A stretch of 64,000 nt of DNA, taken from positions 1 to 64,000 of the forward strand of contig JAJFGW010000016.1 of assembly GCA_021775915.1 (NCBI GenBank), in the 5' to 3' direction. Both the position numbers and the translations under genes were made by a program. This document shows, piece after piece, positions 14,024 through 22,501 of the stretch. How positions within the stretch are numbered: the stretch's first letter is position 1; each line of letters starts with the position of its first letter. The DNA comes from Alphaproteobacteria bacterium (GTDB taxonomy: Bacteria; Pseudomonadota; Alphaproteobacteria; Micavibrionales; Micavibrionaceae). The notes under the pieces are model-generated. The model did not search any database. It was not told the origin of the DNA and worked only from the letters and a program-made list of their open reading frames with translations.

Positions 14024-15913
14024 ATGCTTAATGCTATGCGTGAAGGCACAAAATCAGGATTTATGAGATTTATCCTATTTGGGTTTATGGTTCTTGCCGT
14101 TGGCGGACTGGTTATGATGGATGTTGGTGGATTTTTTCGCGGTGGCGTCTCCAGAACAAGCATTGCTAAAATCGACGGGCAGGAACTCCCCATTACAATT
14201 TTTGACCGTACCCTACGCCGGGTTCTTGCTAACCAGAGCCTTGATATACAAACAGCATACCGCCTTGGCTTTGTAAATCAGGTACTAAGCAATGAAATAT
14301 CCAATAATCTTACGCAACGTGCGGCCCTTGATATGGGGCTGGAAATCGGGGACAACATTGTCCTGAAGCAAATCAACAAGCTTATAGAGCCTCTTGTAAC
14401 AGAGGAACTAACCAAAAAGGCTGCTCTTACGGCCGTTCTGCGTAACCAGGGCATGACAGAGCAAAGCTTTATCCGCATGATCAAAGCTGAAATGACGAAT
14501 ATGTTATTGAGAAACACAATACAAATAGGCACTGATTTTGGTCCGGAAAAAGAGGCACTTGATTTATACCAGCACAAAAATGAGGAACGTACGGTCAAGG
14601 TTGTGTTCCTGTCTCACTCCAATATCAAAGATGTAACAATACCGACTGACGAGGTTTTGCTCCCCTTTTATCAGGCTGGACAGGAACGTTACGCCATCCC
14701 GGAAAACAGAAGTTTTTCTATCGCTATTCTTTCTCAAGACAAGCTGGAAAAAACGATGGGCGTAGAGGAAGAAGAATTGCGCGCTGTTTATGAACAAGAC
14801 ATTGCCAGCTTCTCCTTACCCGAACGCAGAGTTTTGGAACAGGCTGTGTTCGATAATCAGGCCGCCGCAACGGCAATTATAAGCCAGGTTAATGAAGACA
14901 AGTCTCTTAAAGAAGAAAGTGGCGATGCCTATTTAGGTGAAGAAACATTTGAAAAAGAAGGTCTGCTGAAAGAAATAGGCGAAGTCGCCTTTGCCGCCTC
15001 CACCGGTGAAACCGTAGGGCCGATAGAAACGGCACTGGGGTGGCATGTCATTAAACTGAAAAATGTCATCGCGCCGGAAACCGAGCCTTTTGATAAAGTC
15101 AAAGACGACCTCAAAAAAGACATTATCCAGCTCCGACTCGTTGATGAAATGTTTGTCCTTGCCAATAATATTGACGACAGTCTGGCTGGCGGCCTTTCTC
15201 TCGAAGAGGTTGCTGGAGATATGGATTTAACACTGAAGCAATACGGTCCTGTTAAATCTGATGGCTCTACACCTGATGGTAAAGACGGTAGCAAAGAGTT
15301 CGAAGAAGACCGGGGCTATATTCTTGAAACTGTTTTTGAGCTTCTCGAAGGTGAAATATCCCCGGTTATTGAACTAACAGGTGGCCGCTACGCTGCAATA
15401 CGGGCTGATGTTATTAATGAAAAAAACTACAAAGCTTTTGATGAAGTAAAAGGCGGTCTGGGCAAATTATGGATGCAGGATCAAAGAGAAGTTGCAAATA
15501 AATTAAAAGCACAAGATGCCCTCAGAGATCTTAATTCCGGGGGTAAAAACCTGACGGATATAGCCACCGCAAATGGCGCCAGCATCAAAACATACAATCT
15601 TGTCCGGGCAGATTCGCCACCAGAGCCTCTTAATAAAACCGTTAAAGACCTGTTTTACTTACTCCCGGAAGGCCAATACGGAACAGGACGTGTTAAAGAT
15701 GGTCTGGTTATCGGACATATAACAAATGTAAATTTACCCAAAACGGACAAAGTCAGCGAAGAGACGCTCCAACCTTTTGTTGATCTCGCCAAGCAGAGTG
15801 TACAAGGTGAATTTATGCAGCTTTATTTTAATCACCTGCAGTCTGCCTATGACGTAAAAATAAATCAGCGCTTGCTCGACGCCACATATGGGCCGGGTAA
15901 CGAGCAGTTTTAA
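14024..15913 (+). CDS. ppiD: SurA_N/PpiD-type peptidylprolyl isomerase, membrane-anchored
   Basis: N-terminal single TM, SurA-like N domain, parvulin-type segment; TAATG junction with trpE. Confidence 0.85.
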   Translation: MLNAMREGTKSGFMRFILFGFMVLAVGGLVMMDVGGFFRGGVSRTSIAKIDGQELPITIFDRTLRRVLANQSLDIQTAYRLGFVNQVLSNEISNNLTQRAALDMGLEIGDNIVLKQINKLIEPLVTEELTKKAALTAVLRNQGMTEQSFIRMIKAEMTNMLLRNTIQIGTDFGPEKEALDLYQHKNEERTVKVVFLSHSNIKDVTIPTDEVLLPFYQAGQERYAIPENRSFSIAILSQDKLEKTMGVEEEELRAVYEQDIASFSLPERRVLEQAVFDNQAAATAIISQVNEDKSLKEESGDAYLGEETFEKEGLLKEIGEVAFAASTGETVGPIETALGWHVIKLKNVIAPETEPFDKVKDDLKKDIIQLRLVDEMFVLANNIDDSLAGGLSLEEVAGDMDLTLKQYGPVKSDGSTPDGKDGSKEFEEDRGYILETVFELLEGEISPVIELTGGRYAAIRADVINEKNYKAFDEVKGGLGKLWMQDQREVANKLKAQDALRDLNSGGKNLTDIATANGASIKTYNLVRADSPPEPLNKTVKDLFYLLPEGQYGTGRVKDGLVIGHITNVNLPKTDKVSEETLQPFVDLAKQSVQGEFMQLYFNHLQSAYDVKINQRLLDATYGPGNEQF

Positions 15914-17373
15914 TGCCTGACGCTCCTGACTTTAAAGTCTTTAAAGGGAACTTTGACGCAGGACAGAGCCAGCTTGTCTGGCAATGGGTTGTTGCCGATC
16001 TGGAAACTCCGGTTTCCGCTTATCTGAAATTATGCCACGACCTGCCTTACAGTTTTCTATTTGAGTCGGTAGAAGGCGGTGCCGTCCTTGGGCGCTACTC
16101 TGCGATTGGGCTGAAACCTGACTTCACATGGCGCTATCCGGAAGACAAAACAGACAGCCCCTTTGAAACACTCAAACAACATGTCAATGACAGCCGCATT
16201 GATTGTATTGAAGAGGACATGCCCCCCATGGCTGCGTCTGGGCTATTCGGTTATCTCGGTTATGGCATGATCCGGTCCATTGAAGATATTCCGAATACAA
16301 ATCCGGACGAACTGAATATTCCTGAAAGCATCCTCATTCGCCCGACCATGATGGTGATTTTTGATAACGTCAAAAGCATGATGTGTCTGAGCACGCCGGT
16401 TAGAGAACATAAAGGCAATAACGACGACAGCGCGCGCCACATCTATGACAAAGCCATGTTAAGGCTACAGGACACTCTGGATAAATTAAATGCCGCCCTG
16501 CCCGAACAAAAGAATGAAACAGCCTTAAACGCGCCCCTGCAAATCACCGCCGGCACCACAGCAGAAGATTATAAGGCTTCCGTTAAAACAGCCGTTGATT
16601 ATATTCGCGCTGGAGAAATTTTTCAGGTCGTGCCTTCGTTGCGGTTTTCAGTGCCTTTTGACTTGCCGTCTTTTGAATTATATCGCGCACTACGGCGTAT
16701 AAACCCCTCCCCATTCCTTTTTCATCTGAACTTTGACGGCTTTGCCATCGTCGGTTCAAGCCCGGAAATCCTCGTGCGGGTACGGGACAATACTGTAACA
16801 ATTCGCCCTATCGCCGGAACAAGAAAGCGCGGAAAAACTGCGACTGAAGACAAAGCGCTGGCCGATGAGCTTCTAAATGACCCTAAAGAACGCGCCGAAC
16901 ATTTAATGCTGCTCGACCTTGGACGTAATGATGTAGGGCGTGTGGCCGAAATCGGCAGCGTTAATGTCACATCCAGATTCAATGTCGAATTATATTCCCA
17001 TGTCATGCATATCGTCTCCAATGTAGAGGGGACATTAAAAGAAGGGGTTAATCCTCTGGATGCTTTATTTGCCGGCTTTCCTGCCGGAACAGTGAGCGGC
17101 GCACCCAAAATCCGTGCGATGGAAATTATTGATGAACTGGAACCCGTCAGTCGCAGCTTTTACGGTGGAGCTATCGGCTATCTCGATGGCCGGGGCGCTG
17201 TAGACACCTGCATCGCCTTGCGTACAGCTTTGGTCAAAGACGGTAAAATTCACGTACAAGCCGGGGCGGGAATAGTCGCCGACAGTGATCCAGACTCTGA
17301 ATACCAGGAATGCCGCAACAAGGCCCGCGCCCTTATTGATGCGGCGGAACTTGCGATTGAGCCTGCTGCGTAA
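15913..17373 (+). CDS. trpE: Anthranilate synthase component I
   Basis: IRPIAGTRKRG, HLMLLDLGRNDVGRVA, FPAGTVSGAPKIRAMEII. Confidence 0.97.
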   Translation: MPDAPDFKVFKGNFDAGQSQLVWQWVVADLETPVSAYLKLCHDLPYSFLFESVEGGAVLGRYSAIGLKPDFTWRYPEDKTDSPFETLKQHVNDSRIDCIEEDMPPMAASGLFGYLGYGMIRSIEDIPNTNPDELNIPESILIRPTMMVIFDNVKSMMCLSTPVREHKGNNDDSARHIYDKAMLRLQDTLDKLNAALPEQKNETALNAPLQITAGTTAEDYKASVKTAVDYIRAGEIFQVVPSLRFSVPFDLPSFELYRALRRINPSPFLFHLNFDGFAIVGSSPEILVRVRDNTVTIRPIAGTRKRGKTATEDKALADELLNDPKERAEHLMLLDLGRNDVGRVAEIGSVNVTSRFNVELYSHVMHIVSNVEGTLKEGVNPLDALFAGFPAGTVSGAPKIRAMEIIDELEPVSRSFYGGAIGYLDGRGAVDTCIALRTALVKDGKIHVQAGAGIVADSDPDSEYQECRNKARALIDAAELAIEPAA

Positions 17374-18286
17374 ATCTAGTAATCACAACACTACTCACCG
17401 GTGCCAGAACAATTCCCTTTTCCGCTAGCGTAGGTATCCATTCTTTTAATGCCTGAATTGTATTGGCCTTGGGGTGTCCAATGGCAACCGCATAGCCACG
17501 CTCAAGCGCGAGCTTTTCAAGCCGCACCAAACTCTCCTTCACCGCTTCCAGTGACGGGTCGTGATCCAGAAATACATTACGTACTATGTAGGGAACCTGA
17601 TAAGTTGCCGCCGTCTCTGCAGCTACAGATGTAGAAATTGTCCGCGAATCAAGAAACAGCAAACCGCGCCTATAAAGCTCCTGCATGAGCTGCATCATAG
17701 CCTCTTTGTCCTGTGTCAAGCGGCTCCCCATGTGATTATTTACGCCGACATAACCATCAAAAGCGCTTAACCCAAGTCCCAACATTTTCTCAAATTCCGC
17801 AGGTGGCTGCCCCACACGCAAGGCAATGCTACCTGTATCCAGATCCGGGTTCATCGGTTCCATCGGCATATGAACCATAATTTCGTGGCCGTTCTTACGT
17901 CCCCGCTCCACCAATTCATCAAGGCCGGACGCATAAGGTAAAAAAGATAAAGTTAGAGGAGCAGCAAGTTCCAGCACCTCTTTTGAAAGCTCACGGCTCA
18001 CTCCCAGATCATCAATAACAATAACGACCCTTGGCTGATCCGGCACGATATCAAACGGTACCGCATTCTTTTTCCAAAGCGGCTGATCTTCAGAATCCAG
18101 CTTTATTTCAGGTTCCAGCCGAACAAGCGTAAGTTCCTCCTGCGTAGATTTAGCCGCAAGTTCTTGGCGCGCCTCTTCAATATAAGGGCGCGTACCCTTC
18201 CATAAAAACCGGTCGGATAGAACCATAATAAAGACGGCGATAATTAGAAATTTTAAATGGCCACGGCCATAGCTTTGTTTTCTCAT
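17333..18286 (-). CDS. Divergent polysaccharide deacetylase (YibQ/DUF610-type)
   Basis: VVIVIDDLGVSRELSKEVLELAAPLTLSFLPYA, GHEIMVHMPMEP, VGVNNHMGSRLTQD; probable start at MRKQSYGRGH (18286), ORF track start 18355. Confidence 0.85.
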   Translation of the reverse strand: MRKQSYGRGHLKFLIIAVFIMVLSDRFLWKGTRPYIEEARQELAAKSTQEELTLVRLEPEIKLDSEDQPLWKKNAVPFDIVPDQPRVVIVIDDLGVSRELSKEVLELAAPLTLSFLPYASGLDELVERGRKNGHEIMVHMPMEPMNPDLDTGSIALRVGQPPAEFEKMLGLGLSAFDGYVGVNNHMGSRLTQDKEAMMQLMQELYRRGLLFLDSRTISTSVAAETAATYQVPYIVRNVFLDHDPSLEAVKESLVRLEKLALERGYAVAIGHPKANTIQALKEWIPTLAEKGIVLAPVSSVVITRFTQQAQSQVPPHQ

Positions 18287-18341
18287 ACCACCAGCATAAA
18301 AGGAATGACGGGCGCGGTAAATCTCCTTATAAGGTAACCCC

Positions 18342-18914
18342 ATGCTTATACTCATCGATAATTATGACAGCTTTACCTATAACCTCGTTCAGTATCTCGG
18401 CGATTTGGGCGCGGCATGTCATGTTTACCGCAATGATCAAATCACTGCTGAAGACGTTATCGCCGCAACCCCGAAAGCTATTATAATTTCCCCTGGCCCC
18501 GGAACCCCTGACAACGCCGGGATTTGTCTTGAACTCATTACGCTTGCCGCAAACAATAACGTCCCGCTTTTCGGCGTTTGCCTTGGACATCAGGCCATTG
18601 GGCAGGCTTTTGGCGGCAAGGTGGTCCGCGCCAAAGAGCCAATGCACGGTAAAATTTCTAACATCACTCATGAGAATAAAGGCACCTTTAAAGACCTGCC
18701 CTCTCCCTATCCAGTCACGCGCTATCATTCTCTTATCGTTGAAAAAGAATCGCTGCCGGATGAACTGGAAATTACTGCCGAAACAGAAGACGGCATCATT
18801 ATGGGGCTGAGCCATAAAACAAAACCCATTCACAGCGTACAGTTTCATCCTGAAAGCATCGCTACAGAACAGGGGCACGCTCTCCTGAAAAACTTTTTGG
18901 CTATGACATCATGA
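18342..18914 (+). CDS. trpG: Anthranilate synthase component II (glutamine amidotransferase)
   Basis: [43 protein letters not shown]. Confidence 0.97.
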   Translation: MLILIDNYDSFTYNLVQYLGDLGAACHVYRNDQITAEDVIAATPKAIIISPGPGTPDNAGICLELITLAANNNVPLFGVCLGHQAIGQAFGGKVVRAKEPMHGKISNITHENKGTFKDLPSPYPVTRYHSLIVEKESLPDELEITAETEDGIIMGLSHKTKPIHSVQFHPESIATEQGHALLKNFLAMTS

Positions 18915-19897
18915 GCAAATTTATAACCGAACGCAGTCTCTCCGAAGAAGAAATGATCGAAGCCATGACAACCATCATGGACGGCAAAGCCAATGAAGAT
19001 GAAATAGCCTTATTCCTGACCGCGATAGCGCAGCGTGGAGAAACTGTTGATGAAATAACAGGTGCGGCGCGTGTTCTACGCAGTAAAGCCGCCACAATAA
19101 AAGCCCCGGAAAATGCTCTTGATTGCTGCGGTACCGGCGGGGATGGCATTGGCACCTATAATATTTCCACCGCCGTTGCTCTTGTTGCTGCGGCTTGCGA
19201 TGTCCCCGTGGCAAAACACGGTAACCGTGCCGCTAGTTCTAAATCCGGCGCCGCCGATACACTCGAAGCACTCGGTGTTAACCTTGATGTCTCGCATGAA
19301 AAATTGTCAGAGGCGCTTCAGGATTTAAACTTCTGTTTTCTAATGGCACCAAATCACCACAAAGCCATAAAGCATGTTGTTCCCGTTCGTAAAAATCTCG
19401 GCTTTCGTACAATCTTTAATTTACTTGGCCCTTTGGCTAATCCGGCAGATACAAAACACCAGCTTATTGGCGTATTTGACGATAAATGGTTGCTGCCCAT
19501 GGCTGAAACGCTGAACCGCCTTGGTACAAAGAAAGCCTGGATCGTTCACGGCAGCGACGGACTGGACGAAATCACCACAACCGGGCCAACGCATATTGCC
19601 ATGCTTGATAACGGCAACATTTCCGAGCGTACTTTGACACCGGAAGATTTTGGATTACAAACAGCCAGCCCTGAAAGCCTTCTTGGCGGCGACGCAGAAG
19701 AAAACGCCCAAGCCCTGCAACAGCTTTTGCAAGGGGCGCCCTCCTCCTATCGCGATATTGTGCTGGCAAACACAGCCGCCGTACTAAACATTCATGCGGG
19801 CACAAACCTCCTTGATGCTATGAAACAGGCTTCTGAAGTTATCGACAATGGGCAAGCATTGTCTCTCTTGCAAAATTACAAGGAGTTTGTAGCATGA
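18911..19897 (+). CDS. trpD: Anthranilate phosphoribosyltransferase
   Basis: [37 protein letters not shown]. Confidence 0.97.
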   Translation: MSKFITERSLSEEEMIEAMTTIMDGKANEDEIALFLTAIAQRGETVDEITGAARVLRSKAATIKAPENALDCCGTGGDGIGTYNISTAVALVAAACDVPVAKHGNRAASSKSGAADTLEALGVNLDVSHEKLSEALQDLNFCFLMAPNHHKAIKHVVPVRKNLGFRTIFNLLGPLANPADTKHQLIGVFDDKWLLPMAETLNRLGTKKAWIVHGSDGLDEITTTGPTHIAMLDNGNISERTLTPEDFGLQTASPESLLGGDAEENAQALQQLLQGAPSSYRDIVLANTAAVLNIHAGTNLLDAMKQASEVIDNGQALSLLQNYKEFVA

Positions 19898-20685
19898 GCG
19901 TTTTGGATCAAATCTGCGCTGATAAACAGAAGCATATACGGGCCAAAATGGTGCAAACCCCTCTTTCCGATCTTGAAGAAAGAATTAAAGAACAGACTCT
20001 ATGTCGTGGATTTAAATACAAAATATCGAAACTTACATCGCAAAAAAAACCGGCTCTTATTGCCGAGGTCAAAAAAGCGTCACCGAGCAAAGGAGTCATT
20101 CGAGAAGACTTCGATCCGGTCGAAATTGCAAAAACATACGAAGCTGCCGGAGCCACTTGTATCTCCGTTCTAACGGATAAACCTTATTTTCAGGGCAAGG
20201 ATGACTATCTTGTGCAAATCAAAGCTGCTACCAGCCTTCCCGTTTTGCGCAAAGACTTCATGTTGGAGCCTTATCAGATTTTCGAATCACGGGCGCTAGG
20301 CGCTGATTGTATTCTACTTATTATGGCAGCGCTTTCTGATTCGCAAGCGGCCGAACTCTATGCTTTGGCGCGCACGCTAACCATGGATGTTCTCGTTGAG
20401 GTCCATGATGAAAAAGAGCTGGCGCGCGCGCTGTCCCTTAATGTTGAGATGATAGGAATCAATAATCGCAACCTCAAAACGCTGGAAGTTGATACGCAAA
20501 CATCACAAGATTTATCCAGCATGATTCCCGAAAATATCATCAAAATCTCCGAAAGCGGCATTTACACGCATGAGGAAATCGGCCATTTGTCCGGCTGCGG
20601 ATTCCACGGCTTTCTCGTTGGTGAGAGCCTGATGCGACAGGACGATATAGGCGGCGCGGTACGAAAATTAATGACCGGGACTTGA
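19894..20685 (+). CDS. trpC: Indole-3-glycerol phosphate synthase
   Basis: PALIAEVKKASPSKGVIREDFDP, VLRKDFMLEPYQI, SESGI. Confidence 0.97.
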   Translation: MSVLDQICADKQKHIRAKMVQTPLSDLEERIKEQTLCRGFKYKISKLTSQKKPALIAEVKKASPSKGVIREDFDPVEIAKTYEAAGATCISVLTDKPYFQGKDDYLVQIKAATSLPVLRKDFMLEPYQIFESRALGADCILLIMAALSDSQAAELYALARTLTMDVLVEVHDEKELARALSLNVEMIGINNRNLKTLEVDTQTSQDLSSMIPENIIKISESGIYTHEEIGHLSGCGFHGFLVGESLMRQDDIGGAVRKLMTGT

Positions 20686-20710
20686 CACAAAAGAGGAACT
20701 AAAGTAGAAC
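20682..20710 (+). promoter_or_regulatory. lexA promoter with LexA/SOS box
   Basis: TTGACA (20682..20687)-N17-TAGAAC; GAAC-N7-GAAC at 20696..20710 (GAACTAAAGTAGAAC), the alphaproteobacterial LexA direct-repeat box, lies across spacer and -10. Confidence 0.8.
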
Positions 20711-20789
20711 ATAAGGTGTATAAACATAATAATAACTAGGCTTTATTTACAGAAATAGAATATTTCAAGAACAAAGCGGGGAAAGAGAT

Positions 20790-21482
20790 ATGCTGACTAA
20801 AAAACAGAGAGAACTTCTGCTTCTGATCCATGAGCGCATGGCTGAAGGTGAGGTGGCACCTTCTTTTGAAGAAATGAAAAATGAGCTGGGGCTGAAATCC
20901 AAGTCCGGTATTCACAGGCTAATTAGCGGCCTTGTTGAGCGTGGCTATCTGGAACGCCTGCCCCACCGCGCCCGCGCTCTTGAAGTCAAAAAGCTGCCGG
21001 AAGGGTACTTGCCCGGAAATAATGATAATACCGAGGTGGCGAGTAGACTTAGACCCACCTCCTCGAGCGTTTTTGATTCTGCCGAGGAGCTGGCCAATTT
21101 TGAGCCTATTCCGCTTTATGGACGCATTGCCGCCGGAACCCCCATAGAGGCCATTCGTGATGAAGGGCAGACAGTGGATATTCCGCCACATTTGCTGGCT
21201 GGCGGAGAGCATTACGCGCTCGAAGTTGACGGTGATTCAATGATCAATGCCGGGATCAACGATCACGATATTGTGATTATCAAGAAAACAGAAACAGCTG
21301 AGAACGGCACCATTGTTGTTGCGCTTGTTGATGATGCCGAGGTTACCCTGAAACGCTTCCGTAAATCAGGTAGCAAAATAATTCTCGAACCTGAAAACGA
21401 TAATTACGAACCTCAAATTTTCGATCCCGAACGCGTAAAGATTCAGGGCCAGCTCATCAGTCTGTTCAGAACATATCACTGA
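20790..21482 (+). CDS. lexA: LexA repressor
   Basis: N-terminal wHTH MLTKKQRELLLLIHERM...SKSGIHRLISGLVERGY; AAG cleavage-site region, GDSMINAGI serine motif. Confidence 0.96.
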   Translation: MLTKKQRELLLLIHERMAEGEVAPSFEEMKNELGLKSKSGIHRLISGLVERGYLERLPHRARALEVKKLPEGYLPGNNDNTEVASRLRPTSSSVFDSAEELANFEPIPLYGRIAAGTPIEAIRDEGQTVDIPPHLLAGGEHYALEVDGDSMINAGINDHDIVIIKKTETAENGTIVVALVDDAEVTLKRFRKSGSKIILEPENDNYEPQIFDPERVKIQGQLISLFRTYH

Positions 21483-21496
21483 AGGAAGCAATAAAA

Positions 21497-22222
21497 ATGA
21501 GTGACGAAAGTAATAAAGACGACAAATCCAAAAATAAGCTTTCAAACTTTCGAAATAAACTAATCCCATTCGCTTCTGTAATAATATCTGGCTGCGCGGC
21601 TATTTTTGCTTACCACAGCTTACAAACGAATATTGTTTATAACGAATATACAATTCGCCGTGGGATATATGATGAAATCATAGATTCATTTGCAGAAGAT
21701 TATAAAAGTATCACCGACTGTAACTTTTCAAATGCCTCAGCAGCTCATTACAGCTCTTTCATGAGAAGTAAATTTATTGAAAACGAAGAAATTCATGCTC
21801 TGCTAGAAGAAAAATATAATGAGTATAACAAAGTTAAAGAGAACACAGAAAGTGTCTGTAAAAAACAAAAAAAATGCTTACCCGCAAGAGAAGTAGCATG
21901 TGAAATATTAGGAAAAGATGAATGTATAAAAGACGGAGGAATTACGGATTTAAATGAGAATTCTAAGCCGGAATATAATGGTCTTCTGATCTCCGCAACA
22001 GGAGAACCGTTAGTACCTGTCTCAGATAAAAGGTCATCAACAGGAACATATACGGGCATGGCTACTATGACCATGCAAGAGTTACTAGAGTGTCAAGGCT
22101 ATAACCCTACAACGGCATTAGAAAATACTGCCATAAAATTGCAAAAATCATTTCAAGAAGTCGCATGTATAATGGCAGAAGATTTGGGCATTAATTCAGC
22201 AAGCTGTAAAAACAATGAGTGA
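21497..22222 (+). CDS. Orphan single-TM protein with Cys-rich C-terminal region, probably co-transcribed with lexA
   Basis: Starts 14 bp after lexA stop; GAAGGAAG ribosome-binding site; basic N-tail then LIPFASVIISGCAAIFAYHSL TM; eight Cys after the TM. Confidence 0.75.
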   Translation: MSDESNKDDKSKNKLSNFRNKLIPFASVIISGCAAIFAYHSLQTNIVYNEYTIRRGIYDEIIDSFAEDYKSITDCNFSNASAAHYSSFMRSKFIENEEIHALLEEKYNEYNKVKENTESVCKKQKKCLPAREVACEILGKDECIKDGGITDLNENSKPEYNGLLISATGEPLVPVSDKRSSTGTYTGMATMTMQELLECQGYNPTTALENTAIKLQKSFQEVACIMAEDLGINSASCKNNE

Positions 22223-22323
22223 CAATTTTGTCAGCGCGATACCAGAAGCGACTTGATATTGGTAAACACCTTAATATCTGCTATACTCAAGACATACACA
22301 GCACTGTTGCGCCTTTATTCAAC

Positions 22324-22352
22324 ATCGTCACTGCGTTCTTCGCAATGACGAT
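22324..22352. repeat. REP-like palindrome
   Basis: ATCGTCACTGCG-ttctt-CGCAATGACGAT, one mismatch in the 12-bp arms; resembles dispersed CGTCATTGCGA-type palindromes. Confidence 0.5.
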
Positions 22353-22501
22353 ACGGGGCTACTTGGTGCCTTCGTGTCTCAGTGGTTAAAAAAAATTGTG
22401 GCGAGCAAACGAACTAATGGAATTTCCAATGAAAACAAAGGCCACCCCCCACTAGCGCGGTAAACCCTACAAACGAACTGAAGGATTACAAAACATTACG
22501 T

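Noticed and set aside
18327-18878. 183-aa minus-strand ORF
   Set aside because: Antisense to trpG; no RBS or family features
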